Under the pieces are notes generated by a model. That model was not told the DNA's origin. It ran no database searches and saw only the letters and a list, made by a program, of their open reading frames with translations. From Phialocephala subalpina (lineage: Eukaryota; Ascomycota; Leotiomycetes; Helotiales; Mollisiaceae), in assembly GCA_900073065.1 (NCBI GenBank), contig FJOG01000044.1, positions 301,617 to 365,616 on the forward strand: a stretch of 64,000 nt of DNA. The letters run 5' to 3'. Position numbers and translations under genes: made by a program. Each line of letters begins with the position of its first letter. Positions within the stretch are counted from its first letter, which is position 1. Shown one piece after another: positions 45,001-55,568 of the stretch.

Positions 45001-45495
45001 GTTGCAGGGCGACGACCTCTTCTTCCAGTTGACGGTTTTTGTATTTCTGCAGGTGTAACAGCGGCGCTTGTGGCAGGTGTAGAGTAACCACTGCTCTCGT
45101 TGTAATCGTTGCTGGTCGAAACGGAGGACAACGATTCGCGACCTTTGCCTTTCTGCTTCTGACTGCTACTGATATATTCGCGGAGGTTCGAGAGCTCTGG
45201 CAGGTCGTCGGTGTCTATGGCAGACAGACCGTCGGAGTCTGGAATCACTTGGACGTCTTTGGCTTGAGGTTTGGCCATGCTTGATTGTCTTCGTGAGTTT
45301 CGGGCTGCAGGTTTGGTTGCTGAGGCAGAATGTTAGTAAAGAGTTGCTAGTAATCGCGAGAAGGCGCGACACGGGAGAGGGAAGTTGAAAGGCGATGCGA
45401 AACTTACAAGAAGGCCTCGAGCTCGTCGCACTGGTGGTGAGGCTGTCGGTCTTTCTCGGTCGCCCTCTACCTCGAGGAGTAACGGAAGGCGCCAT
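42070..45495 (-). CDS. RAD16: DNA repair protein Rad16 (SNF2 ATPase with RING)
   Basis: Four exons (45495-45408, 45319-43530, 43483-42772, 42725-42070), introns of about 46-88 nt, about 1081 residues. Exon 1 carries an AT-hook-like RGRGRPRK. An acidic Ser-rich N-terminal region leads to the SNF2 core: Walker [10 protein letters not shown] near residue 500, DEAH box [10 protein letters not shown] near 620, then [11 protein letters not shown]3HC4 RING lies between the helicase lobes ([20 protein letters not shown] to CPTC), interrupted by an intron. The C-lobe has [29 protein letters not shown]. This order is diagnostic for Rad16. With Rad7 it forms the ATP-dependent complex of global-genome nucleotide excision repair, also linked to ubiquitination. 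It is head to head with RAD7. Confidence 0.95.
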
Positions 45496-46176
45496 CTTGC
45501 AGGTGGAAGTTCCGATGGGAAAGAAACTTCTTGTTGAATCGAGTAGAGACTAAGTATCACAATGAAAACATAAATAGTGAATGACAATGTCGAGATGAAA
45601 GCGACTCGGTAAACTCGCGCTCCAGGCAGGGCGGCGCACGATTGGCGAATGTCCCACGGAGTGGGGGAATTCTTATCGTGCTGCTTTCGAGGACAGTGAA
45701 ATTGGTAGAAGTGAGGTACAAGCGGAGGAATACAATTATATCAACTCCTCGAGGACAATTGAGGAGTTTCCTGGATGGCTTGTTGATGGGAATGGATTCA
45801 GGAGAAGTAAGAAACGGGCTTCGATGTTCCCGCCACCCAAAGTGAAAATCAATTAACGCGAATTCAGCACCAGCCGCGTCGACTCGTGACCTGCAAGCGA
45901 TACGATTGGATGAAGTCGCGTTTTTATGGAGACCCAAAACACGCCGGCCTTATCGCTCAATTTGTCAGGCACGAGCATTGGATGAGAAGCCTCCCGAGCC
46001 TCCTTTGTCCAACACCAGGGGAATCGTCGAGAGAATTCTCTGCAAACACCAGTATTGATCTTGAGAACAAACACTTGTCGTCGTCAAGATCTGCAAGACC
46101 AAACCCGTTCCTTGGAGTGATATTTCTTGCTCTTCGTTCGCTGACATTTAGAGGCAATTCACAGCAGAGACTCAAG
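45496..46176. promoter_or_regulatory. shared upstream region of RAD16 and RAD7
   Basis: 681 bases separate the two start codons, which point away from each other. This is short enough to serve as one bidirectional promoter for the two subunits of a single repair complex. I see no convincing TATA box; no damage-response element could be assigned by eye. Confidence 0.6.
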
Positions 46177-48216
46177 ATGTGAGAGATGGAAGAGCTTTGA
46201 ATGAACCCCTTTTCTAATCATTCTGCAGGTCCGCTCCGAATCCGCCAAATCCTCCTCAGCGAGGGGCACGCGCCATTAGAGGACCGTAAGTATCGCGAAT
46301 CGATAAGGCTTGGACCCCGCTGACGATACAGACAATCTGCGTTGACCGATTTCCTTGCAGTAAGTGTTCAAATCTTTCTTATCACGTCAATACTGACTAT
46401 CCAGTCCCACAATATCAGTGCCAACCAGATTCGACAAGATGCCAACGCGAGACGAGCAGCTGCTCTCGCCTCAGTACAAGCCGCAGAAGACGACAGCAAT
46501 GCCCCCTCTCCAGCCGCAGAGCCCGAACCTGCTGCCCCTCCGCGCCGGAAGGAGACCAAGGCACAAGAAGCCAAGAGAAAAAAGGAAGAGGAGGTAAGCA
46601 TATTCGCATGACATCTGGTGCTATACTCACATGTCGTGCAGAAAGCCATAGCCAAGATCAAAGCCTCGAAACAGTTCCAGAAACGCCGACGACAATACAA
46701 CTCGGACGATGAGGTTACCGATGAAGATGAGGCTGCTCGAGCATTCTTCCAGGAGAGTATGGCACCTCTGCCAGGTCAAATGGAGAACTGCGAGATCTGC
46801 GAGAAGAGATTCAGCGTCACAGCATACAGTCGAGCTGGTCCAGATGGTGGACTACTCTGTCCGAAGTGCTCCAGGGATATGGACAAGGAGGAAGGTGCCG
46901 CTAAGAAGAAGAGGAAGACACAAGCAGGCCGACAACGACGACAGTTGCAGAGCAACCTCCTCGATGGCATATACCCAGGTGCGAAAGATCTTATGACATT
47001 GTGCATCGAGACTCTGGCGAAGAATGTCGACATGGCAGACAGCTTCGGTGATCTTCCACCAGCATTGGTCGACCGACTTTCAGGCATACTATGCAAGAAG
47101 CGTCTCATGAATTCATCAATTCTGGATCTCTTCCTCCGACCTGAATATGACAGCGTTACCATTTACGACGGATCCAAGTTGTCTTCTGACGACTACATTC
47201 GGATCTTCCAGATTGTGCCTAAGATCAAGCATTTACGTCTACGGAACGCAGTACAATTCAAGAACAAAGTGATGGATCATCTTCTCGGAACCACCGTTGA
47301 GCTTGAATCACTCAGTCTTTACGGCGCCAATCTGATCGATGACGAGAGATGGAACACATACTTGACCGAGAAAGGCTCTCATCTCAAAGCCCTGAAAGTC
47401 TACTGGACCGATGGTCACTTCGGCAACGAACAACTGGAAGTCCTGGCAAAGACATGTCCTGACCTCGAACGACTCAAAGTAGCACACAACCAAAAAGTCA
47501 CCGACCCAGGAATCTCTCACATTGCCAACCTCCCAAACCTCAAGTACCTCAGTCTCGAAATCACCAACGCCAGAGAGAGGACCACATCCGGCCCCTACGT
47601 CGAAGTCATCAACAGCATCGGTGGCGGCCTCCGCACTCTATCGCTCTCAAACATCAGTCAGCTTAATGACAGCGTCCTGAAAGCCATCCACGAGCAATGC
47701 AAAGATCTCTCTAAACTCCGCCTCGCCGACAACGAAGTCTTCACCGACCAAGCTTTCGCTGACCTCTTCACGGGCTGGAGAAACCCACCACTCACATACC
47801 TGGACTTGCATAAATGCCGCCACATCGACGCTGCTGAACCCCGCGAGAATCCCGAAAGCATCGGACTCGGCTCTCTCGGCTTCCAAGCTTTGATGGCGCA
47901 CTCCGGTGAAGCTTTGAGGCACCTGAACGTCCATTCTTGTCGTCACATCTCGAGAGAAGCTTTTGAGTCCATCTTCACAGCAGATAAGACATACCCTGAG
48001 TTGCAAACTATTGATCTTAGTTTCTGTCAACAGGTCAATGATTTCGTTGCTGGGAGTATCTTCAGAAGTTGTCCAAATCTGAAGACGTTGAAGGTATTTG
48101 GAAACTTTGGTGTTAAAGATGTTAGGGTACCGAAAGGGAAGATTCTGATTGGTGTTCCGAATGCTTTGGGGATGCAGATTGAGGGGACTGAGGATGGTGA
48201 TGGAAGGACTATCTAG
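46177..48216 (+). CDS. RAD7: DNA repair protein Rad7 (leucine-rich repeats)
   Basis: Five exons: 46177-46178, 46229-46285, 46332-46359, 46405-46593, 46642-48216, about 616 residues. The start codon itself is split: AT at the end of exon 1 and G at the start of exon 2, giving MSAPNPPNPPQRGARAIRGP, then QSALTDFLA-SHNISANQIR, the conserved N-terminal box of fungal Rad7. A C4 zinc-like motif (CEICEKRF ... CPKC) begins near residue 143. From about residue 250 onward leucine-rich repeats of the cysteine-containing type follow (LRLRNAVQFKNKVMDHLL, LKALKVYWTDGHF, LQTIDLSFCQQVNDF). Rad7 partners with Rad16 in damage recognition on silent DNA and in a cullin-type ubiquitin ligase. Its position divergent from RAD16 supports joint regulation. 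Confidence 0.92.
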
Positions 48217-48567
48217 TTGCTGCGAGATAGACGATTGATGTGGGCTCGGGTTAGGAATGGGTACTTGGTACGGACGGCGTTGATATTCTTCCATGGCTGC
48301 AGTCTAGTTGCGTCCAGGCTTACGGTACACAATGGTTTATGAGCATGTATATTGCTGAACATACATAATAAATATGCTCCTCGCCTTCAGCACTTGCATG
48401 CAACGAAACACATTTCTCAGCCAAAGCGAGTGAGTCTCTCAAGTTTCAAGACTCCTTGTCTTTTCCTTCAATTCTTGGTCCCAGCTCTGAGTTTCAAAAT
48501 CTTCACAATCTACATTCGGTTCTGGACTTCTCGAGTGAGGAGGCGGGAAGATGTTTTGCTTGCTTGT
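48217..48567. other. convergent 3' region
   Basis: 350 bases between the 3' ends of RAD7 and the Helo-like/ULD gene. No gene seen. Confidence 0.4.
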
Positions 48568-51034
48568 TTATCGAGGTGCTTTTCCGACGCTTGATGCTTG
48601 ATTTTTTAAGAATGGCTTTGACCTTCCCAGTCTCGTTACAAGATGGGCAAAGTCTTTAGTGTCTGGAAGAAACGTCTCACCACCATCTACTCTTTCTGCC
48701 ATGGTTTCTAACGCTTCGTCGAAATACTGGAAGAAACGCTTGCTGTCAATTCTCAAGTCGCATACTCTTGACCTGAACATGGGGATGAGGTTGAATTGAA
48801 CAAATACCCCTCTTGTGGGCTGGAGGAGGACCCCCACAATCTTGACGCAACTGTAACATACGTTGAAGTTAGGAATAAAAGCACCAGTTTTCGGATCAAC
48901 AACCGAATACCACGCCCTAATATCTTCGTACTTCCCCATACACGGCTGGACCATCGCTGTGATTCTTGCCAAGCTACAGAACAGGCTTAAATCTGGCAGT
49001 CTCTTCTTGACTGTCAATTTCCACGCTATTCTGATCCACGGATTGCTTCCGAGGTCGCAGAGAACTTCAATTTTGGGTGACCTGCGGGGAGCTGGGACAA
49101 AGAAGTGTCCGTATTCTGTGGGTGCGATGGTTGAAGCAAAGCAAGAAGGACAGATATCGAGGTATAGGCATTGTGGTAGAGTCAACCAGTCATCCATACC
49201 CCCGACAAAAGTTGTTCGTGGACATGATGGTAGTGTAGTAGTCCCCTCGCGTTCGATTCGCTTCGCATCGCGTTCTTGTACGATTCTCTTGAAGACAGAG
49301 ATATCCTCGTCGATCTCGGGTTCTACATTTTCTACTCGTGGTGCTATAGGTGTCGGTACGCCTTGTAGTGGTCCGGTATTGGGTCGATTTTTCAAGTTAG
49401 GTCTACTTTTGATGTCTCTGATGACGACTTCTTGAGGACTCTCAAGTACAGCATTCAAGATCTCTTTTTCACAAACAGGGCTGTCTAATATTAGACAAGA
49501 AATACTTCTTGCGACATGAAACAATGCTTACCATTTCGTCCAAGACTGTGTCTCCGATCTCATCCACGTTCCCGAACAGCTGGACACTGGACACCGTTCC
49601 TCACCCAACCTCAAAAATGATCCGGGCCGCTTGCGTACTATCATGGACATTGCAACTTTCGCACCTGGGACAACGGCCCTACTCCAATTTCGCTCGTTCA
49701 AGGCACGGTTATTTGCCATGCTGACCACCAGATATTTTCCACGGTCAACCCACGTAGAGCCTGGAAGACTTTTGAAGTCATCTTCAATGAAAGCTCGCAG
49801 GACCTGGTCACTGATTAGTCTTGGTTCTGGAGTTACAATTCAAGATCAAGACGGACTTTGAAACTGCGGAAATACTCGTAAGGCAATACTCGTGGTGGCC
49901 TCCCAATTGCATCCAGAAATGAGATATTGTACTGAGCCAGTAATGTCGGCATCAACGCTCGCGATGGCTGAACCATGCTCGATAAGGCCTGACTATACAC
50001 ATTCCGTTAGTCGGCCTCGTATCTACAGAGATGCGGCATACTCACAAAAGGTTCGTCAAGAAGCACCCTAGATACACAAACACGAGGTAGTAACTACACA
50101 GTTAGTAACCAAATGTGAACCAAGCTTGAGTTCCGTACATATCTCTCAGCGACTCCCAAACCAGATCCACATTTACTAGAGCGCTCAATCCCAGGTGCGT
50201 ACTTCCTGAATTCTCATTTAAGGAACAATAACTATCCACTTCTAGTAGAGCTCTCTGCCTTGCTCTTGAGTTCCTTCCCCGAAGCGAAGATTCAACGGTC
50301 TGTTGCATGATAGTGGAGTTGCTTATTTGAAGTTGCATATCTTTCATAGCTAACATTATGCCTTCATAGTTATCCGATATCTTTGTCATCAGGATCTCGG
50401 TTCCATTGCCTTGAATATTTCGGTCCTCTACTGCCTCAGCCGAGCGTAAGGGCGGGAGAATCTCTCGGAGAATAGCAACAAGTTCAGGTCGCAACGTCTC
50501 TTGGAAAGTGGTTCGTAAAGTATCCGGAAGTGTCTGTTGAGTAGTCCACACCATATCCCTTACGTCCGGTCAGTTCGGCAGCAAAAGAATGTCCTGATTC
50601 CTGAAAACATACATTGTGAGTCGTTGCATCAGCGTATCAATCACTCTCATATGCGACTCAATCTTCTTCCTCAAACTCAACACCTTCTTCGACATGAACA
50701 AATACCATTGCAACTTCCTTATCACATGTCGACGATGGCCTCGCGTAGCCTTCTCTCCTAAGGAAGGTTCAAACTTCAACACCTGCGCCAAGAAATCTTC
50801 AATCGGCTTCTTAACGAAACCAACCTGTTCAGTGATATCAGCTCCATATCTTGGATATGCACTCCAAGCTGTAAATGTCTGCAAAGGTTCAAGTGTGCGC
50901 TTCAGCTGTTGCAGGAAGGACACAGCCTCGCGGTAATCGCTAGCAGATCCGTCGACGCTGTCAAGTGCTTGAATGAGGTTGTATGCGACTGTTAGTGCCG
51001 CGGCGATATCTCCGGCGGACCATCCGAAGGACAT
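48568..51034 (-). CDS. Helo-like N-terminal and ubiquitin-like (ULD) domain protein
   Basis: Five exons join in phase: 51034-50613, 50558-50139, 49992-49857, 49803-49532, 49480-48568; about 720 residues. The N-terminus (MSFGWSAGDIAAALTVAYNL) is the helical Helo-like/STAND-type N-terminal domain found on many fungal signalling proteins. Exon 2 is a predicted coiled coil. Exons 3-4 carry the fungal ubiquitin-like fold (ISFLDAIGRPPRVLPYEYF, then FIEDDFKSLPGSTWVDRGKY and GAKVAMSMIV). A Cys-rich patch follows (ERCPVSSCSG, TKCPVCEKEI) that may bind zinc. The C-terminal half has paired cysteines (CPSCFAS, CYSCVKI) and is unassigned. No nucleotide-binding domain is present, so it is not a full NLR receptor. 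The role is probably in signalling or allorecognition. Confidence 0.65.
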
Positions 51035-51096
51035 TTCGCAGGCTCAGTAGGTCTGTCGTGGTCGTTGTCCATGTTCATGAAATGTTCAGGTCGTTT

Positions 51097-51780
51097 TCTA
51101 TGAAGGTGGCTGAGCTTGAGGCTGCAGCTGAGCAGCAGGGGTTTTACTGGTCAACAAGTAACCAATCAAAACGCCATATTAGCCTCGAAAAGACGTGCAT
51201 GGAGAAGCTTTATGATTTCGATCCTGAGTCACACAGGGACTTGAGTTTATCGTCGTGTCTGTTGTTTTCACGATTTTGTTTCGGCTTATTACTAGTCGAG
51301 CAGATTGAGTATGGAGCTCCGTCTTGGTCATGGGCTGCTACAGATCAACGAAAAGTCTGGAATCTTCATTTGGGATACGGTTATGCTGAGTATCTAGACC
51401 GTAGTTTGTTGATTACGGTTTAGTGAGTGGACTTAGTGCTCGTGGGCGACGACCCTTTTAGTGCGTTATCTGATGGCTTTTTGGAAGTTAAGTACGGACT
51501 ACCTTTTACCTACGCATTTGTGACTTTTTTGTTTGATACTGCGAGGAGGCTTATGATGGATGAGAGCTTTCGTAGTCGAGTTGTGCTAGACGTGTTGTAT
51601 CACGGAATGTTTGGGAATGTTTGGTATAACTTTCCACAGCAGGACACCTGTTGGGAAATGTTCTACAAAGTGCAGGCTTCTTCCTTGGACGCTTCACGTC
51701 GAGTTTATCCAGGTCTGGCGCCTGGATTCCGCATCCCGTATCAAGTGTCCCCAGATGAAACTCGAGCATACTTGATCTAG
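51097..51780 (+). pseudogene. HET-protein C-terminal relic
   Basis: The plus strand shows EYGAPSWSWAATDQRKVW, the PSWSWA hallmark of HET proteins, in one frame ending at 51423. In the next frame it shows GDDPFSALSDGFLEVKYGLP, matching the DPFG-x-VSGG-like block that follows it in the family. The N-terminal HET domain is missing, and nothing comparable lies upstream before the divergent Helo-like gene at 51034. It is therefore read as a truncated, out-of-frame relic. The rest (to 51777) shows no named family. Confidence 0.45.
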
Positions 51781-52748
51781 GTCGTCATCTTACTCAAACA
51801 CAGCTCGGCAAGAGTAGCTGCAAGAGAATGTTTAGTTGGAAGACAATGCTCGTTTGAAAGATAGTGCTCGGTTGGAAGATAATGTACATTTTTGATTGCG
51901 AGGCAACGTTCGACATATACCTATCCCTTATCTTTAATGCCTTTCTTAAGGATTCGTGTGAATGACGGTGATATGAACCGTCGAAGAGGAACACGTCTCA
52001 TGGTGAGCGGTTGCTAACCTATAGTCTTCTGTTGCTCCTCCTCGTCATTCTCGTTACGATTACCATACCCCGCTCACATTGCGGCTTTACGCTAAATTCG
52101 ATGCTGGATATTACTGGGCCCTTGCTGTCCCTGAATCGGAGATGCAGAGAGTGTCGTGCTCGCCATCTTCGTTGGCCCACGAAAAGAGTCCCACCACTTT
52201 TTCAAGATCCTTCTGTTGCGTTGGACAAAAAAAATACAAGCAATTCTACCAGATGACTCTGGCAACTGGCTGTGGAAAGATGATGCCCAGCGCAATTGAG
52301 GAATCGAAGGCAAGGAGAGAGGAAAATAAAGCACTAGATCTTAACAGAGAGGGGAAGAAAGACAATACGCTAAATGCTAAAGATCGCTGCCAAGGATTCA
52401 CCACTAGGAAGGTTGAAGGCAAACCCAGTTCGCTGTATTCAGGAGTTCTGGTCCAAGCGCTGGCCAGATGGGTTTTGCGGAAGACATAGAAGCTAAGCAC
52501 CTAAGACTTCTGTCTCCACCTGAGCGGGTGCCATTCACAAGGCTCAGTGATACGCATTCACTTGGCGATAGTTGCTGCGTCTTTTGCCGCCTTTCTGAAA
52601 ACCCAAACACCATCAAATCAATCACCACAGAGGAACAGAAAACATGGAAGCTCATTGGAGGAAGTTGCGAGAGACACAATTGTAGTGTCCAGCTTTTGTA
52701 TGTACTACTAACATAATGGATTTTACCAAACCTTATAACTCCCATTTC
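51781..52748. other. no gene recognised
   Basis: About 970 bases with frames under 140 codons that show no family features. A short direct-repeat patch (GTTGGAAGATAATG-like words) lies at 51835-51880. Confidence 0.35.
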
Positions 52749-54298
52749 TTATTTCGTGACCGGAATCGCACACCCCAAATTCGTAAAACTACTTCCCCCA
52801 ATCATCGTCAACACAAACTGCAACGCCTCAATAGTCGGTGTAACCAGCACATTCAAACTGCTGGGAATGGGGCCTGAGATCAACTGATACAGCAAACAAG
52901 CATAATCGCTTGGCTTGGCAGCCGTGATATTGCCTCCTTCGATGAATGGTGGGAAATCGAGACCAACAAATGCTCCATTGACGTTGCCGCCAAAGCCGAC
53001 TGGGTGTTTGCCGTACATTTCTCCGATTTGGACAGAGACGTCGATCAGTGAGTAGGGCGTGACACGGTTGGTCCAGTTTGCAGGGATTTGTTCGGGGATT
53101 TGGGTCCAGGTTCCGTCAGATTCTTGCTTTGCACCAAAGCTGGTAAGGAGGTTAGTGATTGTGAGATGAGGGGAATGATGTGGGTGTACGAACAATGACT
53201 TGGTGTTCTCCATGGTTGGAACATAGTTGTCGCTGCCAGATGGCATCAATTCGTAGACAAAAGAAGCGGCACCATATTGGAAAAGACCAAGGGGTCCGAA
53301 GAACCTATTCTTTGTCAGATATTCCTCTAGTCTAAGTTTGGAAAGCTCAGAGATGGGGAGCTCACATTTCAGAATTCTCCTGCCTGCTCTGGACGTAGCG
53401 GTTGTATCGATACTCTGCAAGACCGTTGAAATCAAAGGTACCGTTCGTAGTCTCAGCCATCATGCCGAAAAGAGTCCCATTGAAGTTAAAGTTGTCTCCC
53501 TTGCCAAGAAAGTAATCATCCCGAGTCAGAGACACATCCCCTTCGAACTTGTTGTGGCCATCCAAGCCAGGTTCACTGCCGTGGATGGAAAGTGGATTAG
53601 CGGTACGGGTCGTTGCATCACAACCGATTGATACCTTCGTCGTAAGGACATCTCCGTCAGCAACGACGATTGAGACCAGAGCTAGGAAGTTCGCGAGATC
53701 GTAGCCGACGTTGTAGACGTTCTGGACGGCATCGACGAGCTCGCTGTAATTGGAAATACCATCTCGAGCAATGAAACCATCTTTGCAGTGATGTTAAAAA
53801 GCTAGGAGCAAGAGCCTATGAGAGGATTGTACGTACGATTTGCAGCAGCGTTCAATCCGGGACATGGCCCCCGAATGTCTTGGTCGGTGGGTGCAATGAA
53901 TTGATGATCTGGATCCTCTGGATCGGGGACGAGGTATCCTCCTTGTCCTCTACCTGGCAGGCCACCTTTGGCTCCGTTGTATTGGCTTGATGCGTGTTAA
54001 TTACAGAGATACAACAGGCTGGCTGGACTTACAACTCATCGCTCACTGGGACTGGATACTCGTGATTTGGATTGAATGGGCAGGTTTCAGGACCACCGGG
54101 TTGGTAACCGCCGCTCTATACACAGTCGCGTGTAAGTCAGGTCAACAACATTCATTGACAATGGTACCAATTTCAACATAGACTGCATACCTGTTGTCGT
54201 CGAACGATGTGAGAATTTTTAATACCTTCCTGCTCTGCCACGAAAGGAAAGGCAGCAGCAATAGCAGCTAAGGAGGCAATGGAGAGAAGAAACCTCAT
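52749..54298 (-). CDS. secreted heme-thiolate peroxygenase (UPO/chloroperoxidase family)
   Basis: Six exons (54298-54191, 54115-54033, 53985-53837, 53780-53366, 53304-53194, 53139-52749), about 418 residues. Signal peptide MRFLLSIASLAAIAAAFP, then a dibasic site (VRRQQ). The heme-thiolate motif PCPGLNAAANHG carries the proximal Cys105. EGDVSLTRDD holds acid-base Glu193, Asp195 and Arg200, the EGD...R pattern of long-type unspecific peroxygenases rather than the EHD pattern of classical chloroperoxidase. The length also fits the long type. Several N-glycosylation sites support secretion. These enzymes use H2O2 to insert oxygen into, or halogenate or oxidise, many organic substrates outside the cell. 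The gene is divergent from a GMC oxidoreductase, a plausible H2O2 source. The 3' intron at 53140-53193 is the least certain join. Confidence 0.85.
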
Positions 54299-55568
54299 GA
54301 TATTTTCAGTGAAAGGCAATCTCTGCCTCATGAATGAGTGACAGGTCGTTGGAAAGGTAGAGTAATTTTCACAAACGATATGTGTTGAGGACAGAGATGC
54401 ACAGAGATTGATATATCAGCCACGATCTTAGCGAGAGTCGTTTTAAAAACAAATGTAATATCAGCACTCTAACCGGCTAGAGATCTTCTTAGCCACCCCA
54501 ATTGCGATCTAAGTCGAAGTCATTAGCAACGAACAACAAGTACCGATTGCTCTATTTAAGCCACAAACGTAGAGCATTGCAGAGAAACATTCCGAGGACA
54601 ACATGTGAATCTTGTCGGAAGTTGTACGAGGCAGGTGGGTGGGAGGAGAGTTTAAAGTTACCGAGGAGAGACATGTGATGGATCTGCTATTTCTTTTCAG
54701 CAAAGTGGTGAAAGTTATGAAAGTTGAGTGGTGTAAACAGCAAGGGATAGCGAAGCCTTAGCCAGGAGGAGAAAGGTGGGCAATGTAAATCAATATGCAC
54801 CGAGGATCATAACCAGGGTACGTGAAGCCCTGATGCTTCTAGATTCAAGTTCGTTCTTTCTTTTTGGCAGTCCAGTTGCAAATCATGCGCATCAGCCAAG
54901 TATTTTGTGAGAATTTTCCAGGACCAGTATTTGATGGACGATCCAATTGCTTAGCGCTAGCGCTTATGAGCTGAAGGTTCTTCCCCTGCGTTGGAAAAAG
55001 TAAATATGTTGTCGATCGTGCTAGAAGCCTCGGTCTGTCCATGGTGTTAACCTAGTTTAAGCTTAAAGGGTTCCGATGAGGAAAGATCGTCGACGTTGGG
55101 ACGAAGATCGTCAATATAAACTTAAACCACGAGACGAGCGGCGACCTTTAGGGCGCCCGCTTAGCGCCCCATTCCCCATACCCCGCATCCGCTGACCTCT
55201 CACATTCAACCACAACCTTTCGGAGTTATATCCTGCTCTTCAAATTCCCTAACGATTTTACACCGCCGTGCGCATGTGTGTCGAATAATTGCCCAATTTT
55301 GTAGCCGACCTCTCCAGTTTCTTGCATATTTGTGTTACAACTTGACGATGCCGTCATATTGTACCTTCACCGCCGATACCGAGTGGTGGGGTGGCGATTT
55401 AACAAGCTCTTTGAACTCGGTACCTATAAGCATCTGTAGGGTACCCCGGATTGAACGAAAAAGCTAAGGGATACAACTTATGAGAAAGCAATTTTGCTGC
55501 TACGACTCTCACACCTGCAGGTTACAGGTTCTCTTCTTGCTCTTTTGATTTGACAGCGTCAATTCAAC
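54299..55568. promoter_or_regulatory. divergent upstream region of peroxygenase and GMC oxidoreductase
   Basis: 1.27 kb between the two start codons. It would contain both promoters. No gene was recognised in it, and short frames look random. No carbon-catabolite or stress motifs could be assigned with confidence by eye. Confidence 0.45.

Noticed and set aside
47647..48294. 215-codon open frame on the minus strand
   Set aside because: Antisense to the leucine-rich repeats of RAD7, with no independent features.
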